Shown here piece after piece: positions 7,057 through 15,167 of a DNA stretch of 64,000 nucleotides; position 1 is the first letter of the stretch; the number at the start of each line of letters is the position of its first letter. The notes under the pieces are model-generated. The model saw nothing but the letters and a program-made list of their open reading frames with translations. It was not told where the DNA came from and made no database searches. The stretch is from Carnobacterium sp. CP1 (lineage in GTDB: Bacteria > Bacillota > Bacilli > Lactobacillales > Carnobacteriaceae). The translations under genes and the position numbers were made by a program. The stretch spans positions 372,001 to 436,000 of the forward strand of contig NZ_CP010796.1 in NCBI RefSeq assembly GCF_001483965.1, written 5' to 3'.

Positions 7057-7089
7057 AAGCATTCACTCAATTGGATGGGTGCTTTTTTT
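7057..7089 (+). terminator. Intrinsic terminator after homing endonuclease
   Basis: AAGCA...TGCTT forms the base of an imperfect hairpin (with G-T pairs inside) followed by seven T. It would end the endonuclease transcript before the packaging genes. Confidence 0.6.
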
Positions 7090-7166
7090 ACATTCAAATA
7101 TGAGGTGGCGGGTTCTCTTGCCCTAATTAATGCAACGTACCTAATTGAAGCGGGAGATGATAATCA

Positions 7167-7532
7167 ATGGCGAACAAAAACATTAAGCAGCCGCAAGACT
7201 TTAAACGCAAGGCAAGCAAAGCTGCTACTAACCCTAAGGCTACTCAACAGGACTTCTTAGAGCTACTAACCTCTATTCGTGAGGAGAAAGACTTGGATCA
7301 GATGCAGGAGTTGTTTGTGTCTATATTCTCTATGTACGGATTAACGACTGATGAAGTTGCTGCATTACTATTCTCAACGATGCGACAGGTATTACATGAA
7401 CAGCAGAACAAAGATATGTTGGCGGACAAGTTCAGCATCGATGTGACGAAGCTAGGAGCTGAAGGAGTGCTGCGGGTTCAGCGTGCCTTGCTATCCGCAT
7501 ACCTAGATAAGGTGAACACCAATGAGGCCTAA
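7167..7532 (+). CDS. Phage protein upstream of the HNH/terminase cluster, unknown function
   Basis: ATG 7167 has GCGGGAGATGAT upstream. The 121-residue protein is helical. Its N-terminus is basic (Lys-Asn-Ile-Lys-Gln-Pro-Gln-Asp-Phe-Lys-Arg-Lys) and an Ala-Ala-Leu-Leu-Phe-Ser-Thr-Met helix lies in the centre. It overlaps the HNH gene by 11 bases, which ties it to packaging. Function unknown. Confidence 0.65.
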   Translation: MANKNIKQPQDFKRKASKAATNPKATQQDFLELLTSIREEKDLDQMQELFVSIFSMYGLTTDEVAALLFSTMRQVLHEQQNKDMLADKFSIDVTKLGAEGVLRVQRALLSAYLDKVNTNEA

Positions 7533-7863
7533 GAAGCTAGCGTTTGTTAATGGCAAGAGAGTGCTGGTCGAACATGATTCACGCAAAGAAGAGGACAGAG
7601 AATACAACAAGACAAGGTGGAAGCATCAACGTGAACTGATGTCATTCTATAACTCGAAAGCCTGGCGAACATTAAGCAAGCAAGTATTGAATGGTGACTA
7701 TTATGTTTGCCGAATGTGCGGTGGAGATGCCACACTAGCTGATCACATCATACCTGTTAGGGTTGATTGGTCTTTACGCTTAGTCAGGACCAATCTGCAA
7801 CCATTATGTGGTGAATGCCATGCGATAAAGACTAAGGATGATGAAAAAAGGTATAACATATAG
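7522..7863 (+). CDS. HNH endonuclease of the DNA packaging module
   Basis: The 113-residue protein has a zinc-bound HNH fold: Cys-Arg-Met-Cys, Ala-Asp-His-Ile-Ile-Pro-Val, Asn-Leu-Gln-Pro-Leu-Cys-Gly-Glu-Cys-His. In HK97-like cos phages (HK97 gp74, phi11-type) such an HNH protein next to the terminase is needed for cos cleavage. Its position immediately before a GC-rich non-coding stretch and terS agrees with that role. It differs from the homing HNH at 6545 by its Cys pairs. Confidence 0.88.
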   Translation: MRPKKLAFVNGKRVLVEHDSRKEEDREYNKTRWKHQRELMSFYNSKAWRTLSKQVLNGDYYVCRMCGGDATLADHIIPVRVDWSLRLVRTNLQPLCGECHAIKTKDDEKRYNI

Positions 7864-7882
7864 AACTATCAGCTCAATAAAG

Positions 7883-8020
7883 GTGGGGGATATTTTCACA
7901 AAGGGTTCGAAAGTGGGGAGTAGTACCCCTACGAAGTGCAACGGGGCGCGGTTTGTGGAATCCAAAACAACGGCCCCCCTTTCCGTACCCGAAATTCCCT
8001 TTTTGAAAATATTTGAAGGA
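7883..8020 (+). other. GC-rich non-coding stretch, candidate cos site
   Basis: The gap between the HNH gene and terS holds clustered G and C runs, unlike the AT-rich surroundings: GTGGGG...CCCCTAC as a hairpin, GGGGCGCGG, and CGGCCCCCC. Short inverted repeats such as TGGAATCCA lie between. The place, next to an HNH protein and terS, is where cos lies in related phages. The cut position cannot be told from sequence. Confidence 0.4.
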
Positions 8021-8031
8021 GGTGGAAAAGG

Positions 8032-8556
8032 ATGTCAGGTAGAAAATTCAAGGTTTTAGAAAACAACAAAAAGAACTTTACAAAAAACGAAATTGAAGAC
8101 CGGAAAGTCATACAGGATAAAGCTTCAGATGGTTTAAAGTCGTTGCAAAAATCTGCTCCCAACCATCTAAATCCTATTGCTCGCTATGAATACGAAAGAG
8201 TGTGGGAAGACCTTCAAACCCTCCCTGTTAAAAACCTAGATCGGGCAGTTTTGGAAATGTACTGTACGTGGTATGCAATTTACCGAGAAGCTGAAAAAGA
8301 TGTTAAAGAAAATGGCATTTTTATGGAAGCCAACTACCTCGAAGAAATTACAGAAAAAGATGGAACTAAAAGAAAAGAGTTAATAACTTATACAGATAAA
8401 TCTAAAAAGAATCCTTCTGTATCTGTTATGAATGATGCAAGTTCAAATATTATGCGTTGTGCAAGCAATCTCGGCTTAACAGTAGATAGTCGAATGCGAA
8501 TCTACACACCACCGAAAGAAGAGAAAAAACAAACGTTAGCAGATTTATTCGGATAG
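8032..8556 (+). CDS. terS: Terminase small subunit, P27 family
   Basis: ATG 8032 follows a near-perfect GAAGGAGGTGG. The 174-residue protein has the P27/Terminase_4 layout: a Leu-Asn-Pro-Ile-Ala-Arg-x-Glu-Tyr-x-Arg segment, a Leu-Glu-Met-Tyr-Cys-x-x-Tyr helix, and a C-terminal Asn-x-Met-Arg-x-x-Ala-x-x-Leu-Gly-Leu-Thr-x-x-Ser-Arg-Met-Arg motif. It recognises phage DNA and positions the large subunit for packaging. It is separated from terL by an inserted GIY-YIG gene. Confidence 0.9.
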   Translation: MSGRKFKVLENNKKNFTKNEIEDRKVIQDKASDGLKSLQKSAPNHLNPIARYEYERVWEDLQTLPVKNLDRAVLEMYCTWYAIYREAEKDVKENGIFMEANYLEEITEKDGTKRKELITYTDKSKKNPSVSVMNDASSNIMRCASNLGLTVDSRMRIYTPPKEEKKQTLADLFG

Positions 8557-8557
8557 T

Positions 8558-8584
8558 CATTAGCAATCGCTAGTGGCTATTTTT
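8558..8584 (+). terminator. Terminator-like hairpin after terS
   Basis: CATTAGC, a four-base loop and GCTAGTG (one G-T pair) are followed by GCTATTTTTAT. It probably marks the junction of the inserted endonuclease gene. Confidence 0.5.
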
Positions 8585-8603
8585 ATGCAAAGGAGTTGAT
8601 TAA

Positions 8604-9551
8604 GTGACTTGTGGTATCTATGAAATAAGAAATAGAATCAACGGAAAAGTTTATATTGGCTTGAGCGTAAATGTAGATAATCGTATTAGAAATCATAAGT
8701 ATAAGCTGAAAAGAGGTAACCATGACAATCCTTATCTTCAAAAAGCTTATTCCAAAAGTAAAGACGCCTTCTTTTTCTCGTTGATAGAAGAATGTAAAGA
8801 AGAAGAATTAGAACAAAAAGAGATAGAATGGATCAATCATTTTAATTCTAATCTAACAGAACATGGATATAACTTGTTATCTGGCGGCGTTTCATGCTTT
8901 AGACATCATGAAACTAGCATTAAAAAAATGAAAATAAGCAGTAGGTTATGTAACACTAAATTATCTTATGAGGATGTTAAATATATTAAAATGAGCTTGT
9001 TTTTATGTATGGATGTTAAAGATATAGCTGATTTATTTAATACTACGATGGATATTGTTTATAAAATAAAGCAAGGTAACGAATCTAATTTCGGTTGGGT
9101 TCTTCCTGAATTAAATGGTCGTTTTGATGAATTAAGAAAAGAAGACAACATCAATCTTGAAAGTGAAATAGTTAAATTGATGCAACAAGGTTACTCTGCT
9201 CTGTCTATCTCTAATCAATTGAACATTCCTTATGAAAAGGTATTAGGAATATTTAAAACCGAAGGAGCATTTGAATCAAAAAAAGAAGATATACAAACGA
9301 GAAACAAATCAATGAGAGAAGAATTTAAATTGGGGATAAGCAAAAAAGAAATACTAAAAAAATATAAAATATCCGCTTCTCAATATAACAGAATATTAGG
9401 TAAAAGATTGTCGGAAAGAAAAAAAGAGATTTATATAAAAGTGATAGCACTTCATAAAGAAGGAATAAGCAATAGTGAGATAGGTAAAATATTTAATTTG
9501 AATAGGTGTACGGTTGGAGATTACGTTAACGGTAAAATAATTTTTAAATAA
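8604..9551 (+). CDS. GIY-YIG homing endonuclease between terS and terL
   Basis: GTG 8604 has AAAGGAG eight bases upstream. Residues 1-85 are a GIY-YIG nuclease (Cys-Gly-Ile-Tyr-Glu-Ile-Arg, Lys-Val-Tyr-Ile-Gly-Leu, catalytic-type Arg in Arg-Ile-Arg-Asn-His, later Glu in Glu-Lys-Glu-Ile-Glu-Trp-Ile). The remaining 230 residues contain about four helix-turn-helix units in a row (near residues 118-150, 188-215, 245-268 and 275-310), far more DNA-binding surface than usual. It is more AT-rich and Lys/Ile-rich than the flanking packaging genes, which supports independent acquisition. As a free-standing homing enzyme it would target terminase genes lacking the insert. Confidence 0.85.
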   Translation: MTCGIYEIRNRINGKVYIGLSVNVDNRIRNHKYKLKRGNHDNPYLQKAYSKSKDAFFFSLIEECKEEELEQKEIEWINHFNSNLTEHGYNLLSGGVSCFRHHETSIKKMKISSRLCNTKLSYEDVKYIKMSLFLCMDVKDIADLFNTTMDIVYKIKQGNESNFGWVLPELNGRFDELRKEDNINLESEIVKLMQQGYSALSISNQLNIPYEKVLGIFKTEGAFESKKEDIQTRNKSMREEFKLGISKKEILKKYKISASQYNRILGKRLSERKKEIYIKVIALHKEGISNSEIGKIFNLNRCTVGDYVNGKIIFK

Positions 9552-9561
9552 GGAGAAAAAG

Positions 9562-11277
9562 ATGGATTACACAACAGAATACGCTAGAAAAGTAGTTAAG
9601 GGCGATATTCTAGCGTGTAAATCAGTCATTAAGTCTTGTGAACGTCATATGAAAGATTTGCAAAGAATTTCTGATGATGATTTTCTTTATTTTTATGATG
9701 AAGAGTCAGCAAACAAAGTGATTGCGTTCATGGAAATTCTACCTGATCCAAAGACTGGACAAACGTTCCCTTTAGCAATGTTCCAAAAATTTGTTGTCGG
9801 TTCTATTTATGGTTGGCGCTTGAAAAACAATCCTGATGCTAGAAGATTTAAAAAGGTTGTTGTTAGCGTAGCGAGGAAAAACGGTAAATCTTTATTAATA
9901 TCAGGCATAGTTTTATATGAATTTTTGTTCGGTAAAAACCCAGCTCAAAGTAGACAGCTTTTTACTGCTGCGAACGACAAAGAGCAAGCTAAAATCGTCT
10001 TTAATATGGTCGCTAAGCAATTAGAATCTTTAAGGAGTAAATACCCTGAAGTAAGTAAGTCTACAAAGCGCGTACGTGAAGAATTAAAGAATATAGATGA
10101 TTATTCTTTTGTTCGCCCCCTTTCTCGTGAAACAGGTGGCTTAGACGGATATGAAATGTATGTTGCAGTAATTGACGAGTACGCTGCTGCTAAAACTACC
10201 GAGGTAATGGAATTAATAGAATCCTCTCAAGCTCAATTACAATCTCCTTTAACTTTTATTATTTCTACAGCTGGTTTCAATTTGAATGCACCATTTTATA
10301 AAATCGAATGGCCATATGCTAAGAAAGTTATTGATGGTGAAATACAAAACGAAACTTATTTTTCTTATATTGCTGAGCAAGATAGCATAGAAGAATTAGA
10401 GGATGAAGTAAATTGGATTAAGAGCAACCCTATTCTTGAGGTTGAAGGACTTTACGATCAGTTAACTGGTTATTTAAGAGAACGAAAAAAAGAATCACAG
10501 CTAAAAGGCACATACAACTCTGTTCTCGTTAAAAACTTTAACATGTGGCGACAAGCCAGCGAAGAATCTTATTTATCTACTGAACATTGGGAAGCTGTTA
10601 AAAATGAGGTTCCAGAAGATATAACTGGTAGAAGAGCGTGGTTAGGTGTCGATGTAGGGAAATCAAGTGACTTATTTTCAATCAGCTGGGCAACGATGGC
10701 TGACGATCATTGGCATGTTGATAGCCATTCATTTATAGCTACTAAATACGGATTAGAAACAAAAATAAAACGTGATGGTATAGATTATCTGGTCCTGGAA
10801 CAAAGAGGCGAATGCGATATTACAGAACTCGAAAGTGGGGTTATTGATTATGACTTTGTCTTTGAATGGTTAGAGAACTTTATATACAGCAATGATTTAG
10901 ATGTACAGGGTATCTGCTATGACCCTTATCAATTTGGACACATCCTCACATTGATTGAAAAGAATCATCCTGAGTGGCCATTAATTGAAATTAGACAAGG
11001 AACCATGACGTTGTCTATGCCAACAAAACAATTTAGAGATGATGTTATCAATAAAAAGATAAGACACGATGGAAATGAACTTTTAACGTCTGCTATCAAT
11101 AACGCGATCACGTTAGAAGACAACAATGGTATTCGAATCAACAAAAGTAAGAATAGCAATAAAATTGATCCTATTGATGCTTTACTCGATGCGTTTGCAA
11201 TCTGTTACCTAGAATCGTTTGACGGAAGTGGTTATTGGACAGACGAGAAAGTGATGAGTGATGACTTTGGTTTTTAG
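9562..11277 (+). CDS. terL: Terminase large subunit
   Basis: The 571-residue protein is a Terminase_1-type packaging motor. The Walker A variant Val-Ala-Arg-Lys-Asn-Gly-Lys-Ser is at residues 103-110, Walker B Tyr-Val-Ala-Val-Ile-Asp-Glu at about 200-206, and a coupling Ser-Thr-Ala-Gly motif lies after it. The nuclease domain starts around residue 355 with Gly-Val-Asp-Val-Gly-Lys-Ser-Ser-Asp and ends with Asp-Pro-Ile-Asp-Ala-Leu-Leu-Asp-Ala. The N-terminal ATPase drives DNA into the prohead and the C-terminal RNase H-like domain cuts concatemers. The gene is full length and intact. Confidence 0.96.
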   Translation: MDYTTEYARKVVKGDILACKSVIKSCERHMKDLQRISDDDFLYFYDEESANKVIAFMEILPDPKTGQTFPLAMFQKFVVGSIYGWRLKNNPDARRFKKVVVSVARKNGKSLLISGIVLYEFLFGKNPAQSRQLFTAANDKEQAKIVFNMVAKQLESLRSKYPEVSKSTKRVREELKNIDDYSFVRPLSRETGGLDGYEMYVAVIDEYAAAKTTEVMELIESSQAQLQSPLTFIISTAGFNLNAPFYKIEWPYAKKVIDGEIQNETYFSYIAEQDSIEELEDEVNWIKSNPILEVEGLYDQLTGYLRERKKESQLKGTYNSVLVKNFNMWRQASEESYLSTEHWEAVKNEVPEDITGRRAWLGVDVGKSSDLFSISWATMADDHWHVDSHSFIATKYGLETKIKRDGIDYLVLEQRGECDITELESGVIDYDFVFEWLENFIYSNDLDVQGICYDPYQFGHILTLIEKNHPEWPLIEIRQGTMTLSMPTKQFRDDVINKKIRHDGNELLTSAINNAITLEDNNGIRINKSKNSNKIDPIDALLDAFAICYLESFDGSGYWTDEKVMSDDFGF

Positions 11278-11290
11278 AAAGGGTGATGTA

Positions 11291-11506
11291 ATGACAATAA
11301 AAATGAAAATACTATTTCAATATTTGATATTAAGAGTAAAAGTATTCTTCAATTTTTTAATGTTAAATATCCACACTATATTATTATTCGTCGGTATCGC
11401 ATTTATTGCGTTAGCGGCTTTTTTGTTCAATCAAATTATAGGTTTCCTAGTATTAGGGATTGCTTTAATTGTCGTTAGTTATTTGATAAATATGAGCGTT
11501 GGTTAA
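11291..11506 (+). CDS. Small phage membrane protein
   Basis: ATG 11291 follows GAAAGGGTGATG; an in-frame ATG at 11258 inside terL has no comparable site. The 71-residue product is almost wholly hydrophobic with two predicted membrane helices. Small genes at this place between terL and portal are common in HK97-like phages. Function unknown. Confidence 0.65.
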   Translation: MTIKMKILFQYLILRVKVFFNFLMLNIHTILLFVGIAFIALAAFLFNQIIGFLVLGIALIVVSYLINMSVG

Positions 11507-11539
11507 CTAATCTTATTAGAGAGGTGGTGAGAAAAATAT

Positions 11540-12760
11540 ATGGCATATTTTAAATCAATACAAGGTAACGTTGGCTATGATGACTACATCGAATCGGTGT
11601 TAGCTGGTAGCAACACACCACAGTATGTCGGACTGTCCGCCTTAAAAAACAGTGACATACTAACTGCAGTATCTATTATCGCGGGAGATATAGCTCGCTT
11701 CCCAATAATCAAAAAAGACTTAGACGACAATATTGTTCAAGATGAAGAGTTGAGTTACTTATTGAATGTTCGATCAACATCAAATGCTACTGCGAGGGCA
11801 TGGAAATTCGCCATGACGGTAAATGCTATTTTAACCGGAAATTCTTATTCAAGAGCTTTACGAGATCCAACAACAAATAAAATTATTCAATATGTATTTT
11901 ATCGTCCTTCAGAAACTTTAGTAGAAGAAGATGTGGATACACATAGATTAACTTACACATTTACTGACTCTGCTACTGGAAAAGTATTTAATTGCAACGA
12001 TAACGATGTTGTTCATTGGAAATTTTTTACGCATGACACAGTTACCGGACGTTCCCCTCTCTTATCACTTGCTGACGAGATAGCATTGCAAGAAAACGGA
12101 GTAGATACTCTTAAAAAGTTTTTTAAAAGTGGTTTTTCTAGTGGGATATTGACGATGAAAGGCGCTCAATTGAATAAAGAAGCTAGAAAAAGAGCTAGAG
12201 AAGAATTTGATTATATGCGTGAAGGCTCAACTGGAGGAAGCCCATTAGTGATGGACTCTACACAAGAATTTTCTCCTTTGGAAATCGATACAAACGTTCT
12301 TCAACTTATTAACTCAAATAATTATTCGACAGCTCAAATTGCTAAATGTTTACGTATACCCGCATATAAGTTAGCAGTGAATAGTCCTAACCAATCTGTC
12401 AAGCAGCTTAATGAAGATTATATAACAAATGATCTTCCTTTTTATTTTGATGCCATTACAAGTGAACATGGGCTTAAGAATTTTGGTGAAACGGAACGTA
12501 GAAAATACCGGTTAGTGTTTGATACGAGAGCAGTTACTGGAAGGAATGTAGAAGAAGTCATTAAGCTTTATAATGGCGGAATTTACACTGGAAATGATGC
12601 ACTGGTTGATCTAGGTAAATCTCCGGATACAGATCCTAACATGAAAAGAAGAAAGGCCAGTTTGAACTATGTTTGGGCTGACAAGGTTGAGGAGTACCAA
12701 GATAAAAGGAACGGACAAAAACAAGTGAAGGGTGGTGATGAACAAGATGATAAAGATTAA
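11540..12760 (+). CDS. Phage portal protein, HK97 family
   Basis: The 406-residue product has the HK97/SPP1-type portal core: Ser-Ala-Leu-Lys-Asn-Ser-Asp, Val-Val-His-Trp-Lys, Leu-Gln-Glu-Asn-Gly, Ile-Ala-Lys-Cys-Leu-Arg-Ile-Pro and a C-terminal Tyr-Asn-Gly-Gly-Ile-Tyr-Thr-Gly-Asn-Asp-Ala. A dodecamer forms the DNA entry pore of the head and docks the terminase. Its end overlaps the protease gene by 23 bases. Confidence 0.93.
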   Translation: MAYFKSIQGNVGYDDYIESVLAGSNTPQYVGLSALKNSDILTAVSIIAGDIARFPIIKKDLDDNIVQDEELSYLLNVRSTSNATARAWKFAMTVNAILTGNSYSRALRDPTTNKIIQYVFYRPSETLVEEDVDTHRLTYTFTDSATGKVFNCNDNDVVHWKFFTHDTVTGRSPLLSLADEIALQENGVDTLKKFFKSGFSSGILTMKGAQLNKEARKRAREEFDYMREGSTGGSPLVMDSTQEFSPLEIDTNVLQLINSNNYSTAQIAKCLRIPAYKLAVNSPNQSVKQLNEDYITNDLPFYFDAITSEHGLKNFGETERRKYRLVFDTRAVTGRNVEEVIKLYNGGIYTGNDALVDLGKSPDTDPNMKRRKASLNYVWADKVEEYQDKRNGQKQVKGGDEQDDKD

Positions 12761-13457
12761 CTTGAAAGGTCCAATTGTAAACGATAGTCAAAAACGTATA
12801 TATGATTGGATGGGTATGGATGCGGTATGTCCTAAAGATATCTCCGATAACTTACCAGATAATGGAGAAGAAATTGAACTAACCGTAAATTCACCTGGGG
12901 GGATAGTGGATGCTGGAAGTGAAATCTACACTGCTCTTAGAGAATATACAGGCCAAATAACAGCTAAAGTCGTTGGTATGGCAGCAAGTGCTGCTTCAGT
13001 AGTTATTATGGCAGCTGACACGGTTAAAATATCACCAACAGCAAGAATAATGATTCATAACGGCTGGAGATACGCTGAAGGTGACCATAGAGACATGGAA
13101 TCAGCAAAAGAGGCTTTAACAACAGCTGATAAAGGTATCAGAAGTGCCTATATCAGTAAAACGAAGTTATCAGAATCAGAAATAACTGAACTGATGAATA
13201 AGGAAACTTACATGGATGCGCAAAAAGCATTAGATTTAGGTTTTGCAGACGAAATTATGTTTCAAGAAGATGCGATAGCTTTAGCTGCAAGTGTAGAAAA
13301 TGGCCTTTTGTCTGAAACAGCTATAAATAAAGTTAGAACTATTATGGCTAAAGAAAGTGACGAACCACCTTTTATTGCTCCTGCAGTTAATTTAGAAGAA
13401 ATTGCTCAAATGAAAAACGAGTTATTAAAAGAAGAAATATTAAATAGTTTGTACTAG
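12738..13457 (+). CDS. Prohead protease, ClpP-like (S14)
   Basis: Four starts are possible (GTG 12732, GTG 12735, ATG 12738, ATG 12747); 12738 is best spaced from GAAGGG. The fold follows ClpP: Ser-Pro-Gly-Gly oxyanion loop (about 52-55), nucleophile Ser84 in Gly-Met-Ala-Ala-Ser-Ala-Ala-Ser, and His107 in Met-Ile-His-Asn. The third catalytic position lies near the Lys-Glu-Thr-Tyr-Met segment, where relatives more often have Asp; this deserves an alignment. It should cleave the capsid scaffold domain during head maturation. Confidence 0.9.
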   Translation: MNKMIKINLKGPIVNDSQKRIYDWMGMDAVCPKDISDNLPDNGEEIELTVNSPGGIVDAGSEIYTALREYTGQITAKVVGMAASAASVVIMAADTVKISPTARIMIHNGWRYAEGDHRDMESAKEALTTADKGIRSAYISKTKLSESEITELMNKETYMDAQKALDLGFADEIMFQEDAIALAASVENGLLSETAINKVRTIMAKESDEPPFIAPAVNLEEIAQMKNELLKEEILNSLY

Positions 13458-13491
13458 ATATTCGAAATATTATCGGATGTCTATTTTTTTA
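13456..13491 (+). terminator. Hairpin plus T-run between protease and capsid genes
   Basis: AGATATTCGA pairs with TCGGATGTCT (two G-T pairs) over a seven-base loop, followed by A and seven T. It lies just ahead of the capsid AGGAGG and could tune transcription or protect the abundant capsid mRNA. Confidence 0.6.
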
Positions 13492-13513
13492 CCAAAAATT
13501 AGGAGGAAAATAT

Positions 13514-14713
13514 ATGTTTAACGAAAAAGTAGAGGCTTTAAAAGCTAATATCAAGGAATTATCAGCAACAATTAATACTCAAAAAGGTGAAATCACAGCT
13601 AAGTTAAACGCTGAAGATTTAGAAGGCGCTAAAAATATTAAGGATCTACGCGAAGAAAACAAAGCGAAGTTAGAAACAGAGAAAGCGACGTTAGCAACTT
13701 ATGAAGCTGCACTAGAACCAGATGGTGTATCGAATGAATCAGATGGAACTAAAAAGGTTGTTGGTGATCCAACTGATGAATATCGTAATGCGATTAATAA
13801 TTTTATCCGAACAAAAGGTTACGATGTTAATGGTTTGAAAATGGAAGGAAAAGATGAAGCTATTGTTCCATATTCTGTTATTAAGAATGAAATTACTCCA
13901 ACAACAGATGGGATTGTTAAACAAGATACTAAACTTGTTACTTCTGATGATACTTCATACATTCCCAGCCATGAAGTAAATACAGTAGTTGATTTGAAAC
14001 GTTTCACTCGCTTAATTCCTGCCAAAAAAGGTAAAGGATCATATCCTGTTTTGAAATCAGCGACCACAAAAATGATCAGTGTAGCTGAGTTAGAAAAGAA
14101 TCCTAAACTAGCAAAACCTGAATTTGATAACGTAGATTGGACAGTCTTAACTTATCGTGGTGCCATTCCGTTGTCTCAAGAATCAATTGATGATGCAGAT
14201 GTTGATTTAATTAGTTTAGTAAATGAAAACGTCAATGAAATCAAACTCAACACAACAAACTCAGCCGTGGCAACAGTTATGAAAACATTTACTGCTAAAA
14301 ACATCTCTGATTTAGATGATTTAAAAGCGATCCAAAACGTAGAACTAGATCCTGCATATGTAATTTCTTACGTTGTCTCTCAATCATTCTACCAATTCTT
14401 AGATACAGTAAAAGATGGTAATGGTCGTTACTTATTGCAAGACTCTATCATCAGCCCCACTGGAAAAGTTTTTTCTGGTCACCCTATTTTTGTTATTAAA
14501 GATGAAGAATTTGGAGCAGCTGGAGACAGCAAGGCATGGGTAGGAGACATGAAACGCGCTATCTTATTTGCAGATCGTAAAAATTTAGGGCTACGTTGGG
14601 CAGACAATGAAATCTATGGTCAATACTTGCAAGCTGTTACTCGTTTTGATGTAAAAGTAGCTGATAAGAAAGCTGGCTTCTTCTTAACTTACACAGCACC
14701 AGTGGGGGAGTAA
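13514..14713 (+). CDS. Major capsid protein, HK97 fold
   Basis: The 399-residue protein has an N-terminal coiled-coil delta (scaffold) region of about 75 residues (Lys-Ala-Asn-Ile-Lys-Glu-Leu, Gly-Ala-Lys-Asn-Ile-Lys-Asp-Leu). A linker and the HK97 capsid fold follow (Ala-Lys-Lys-Gly-Lys-Gly-Ser-Tyr-Pro-Val, Pro-Leu-Ser-Gln-Glu-Ser-Ile-Asp-Asp-Ala, Leu-Leu-Gln-Asp-Ser-Ile). The scaffold should be removed by the upstream protease. The strong AGGAGG site fits its abundance. A -1 frameshift signal at its stop codon could give a 446-residue form. Confidence 0.95.
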   Translation: MFNEKVEALKANIKELSATINTQKGEITAKLNAEDLEGAKNIKDLREENKAKLETEKATLATYEAALEPDGVSNESDGTKKVVGDPTDEYRNAINNFIRTKGYDVNGLKMEGKDEAIVPYSVIKNEITPTTDGIVKQDTKLVTSDDTSYIPSHEVNTVVDLKRFTRLIPAKKGKGSYPVLKSATTKMISVAELEKNPKLAKPEFDNVDWTVLTYRGAIPLSQESIDDADVDLISLVNENVNEIKLNTTNSAVATVMKTFTAKNISDLDDLKAIQNVELDPAYVISYVVSQSFYQFLDTVKDGNGRYLLQDSIISPTGKVFSGHPIFVIKDEEFGAAGDSKAWVGDMKRAILFADRKNLGLRWADNEIYGQYLQAVTRFDVKVADKKAGFFLTYTAPVGE

Positions 14714-14853
14714 CACCGCCACAATCAAGAGTGGCGGCAGTAGACTATAACAGCCTGACTGTTGTTGATTTAAAAGCTTTGCTTGATGAAAGAGGCATTG
14801 AGTATAAATCAGGTGATAACAAAGCAGCATTAATTGCATTGTTGGAGGGATAG
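14704..14853 (+). CDS. -1 frameshift extension of capsid protein with HeH-like domain
   Basis: The -1 frame is open across the capsid stop to TAG 14851 and has no good start of its own. The capsid reads GTG-GGG-GAG-TAA over a run of five G (14704-14708). Seven bases later CCGCCAC (14716) pairs with GTGGCGG (14731) in a GC hairpin that has no T-run and so is not a terminator. Shifting -1 on the G run would add 48 residues. These end in a HeH/LEM-like unit (Leu-Thr-Val-Val-Asp-Leu-Lys-Ala-Leu-Leu-Asp, then Lys-Ala-Ala-Leu-Ile-Ala-Leu-Leu). Recoding is inferred, not proven. Confidence 0.6.
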   Translation, partial: GGVTPPQSRVAAVDYNSLTVVDLKALLDERGIEYKSGDNKAALIALLEG

Positions 14854-14855
14854 AC

Positions 14856-15167
14856 ATGAATTTAACACCGGATGAACTCCAAAATTTGAAACTTTATTGC
14901 AAAGTGGATCATGACTTTGAAGATGATTTGTTAATGGAAATGGTTGAGGGAGTAGAATTGCAAATTTGCGATGCGATTGAGCAAGGTTCTGCTCCTCAAT
15001 CTTTTTTAAAGGATGCACGATTTTCATTGGCTGTAAAAAAACAAGTGAAAGAAGAATATGAACACCGTGGTTTATCTGCTGATTCTGAACGCTATCCATT
15101 GGCTAATGGTGTTTTAAACATTATCCACCAATTGCGCTACAGAAAGGTTGAGATAAATGATCACTAG
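14856..15167 (+). CDS. Head-tail connector (gp6-like)
   Basis: The 103-residue protein has the compact all-helical pattern of HK97 gp6/Phage_connect_1: Leu-Lys-Leu-Tyr-Cys-Lys-Val-Asp-x-Asp-x-Glu-Asp-Asp-Leu-Leu, a central Ile-Cys-Asp-Ala-Ile helix, and a C-terminal Tyr-Pro-Leu-Ala-Asn-Gly-Val-Leu-Asn-Ile-Ile-His-Gln-Leu-Arg. It would form the ring below the portal. It overlaps the next gene by 11 bases. Confidence 0.82.
   Translation: MNLTPDELQNLKLYCKVDHDFEDDLLMEMVEGVELQICDAIEQGSAPQSFLKDARFSLAVKKQVKEEYEHRGLSADSERYPLANGVLNIIHQLRYRKVEINDH

Noticed and set aside
7075-7260. ORF overlapping the start of the 7167 gene
   Set aside because: It is out of frame with a better-supported gene, begins inside a terminator and has no ribosome binding site.
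7838-8059. ORF in the gap before terS
   Set aside because: It runs through the GC-rich candidate cos stretch, lacks a ribosome binding site, overlaps both neighbours and has no protein-like pattern.
14716-14737. GC hairpin after the capsid stop as a terminator
   Set aside because: No T-run follows, and an open -1 frame with a domain-like product continues through it.
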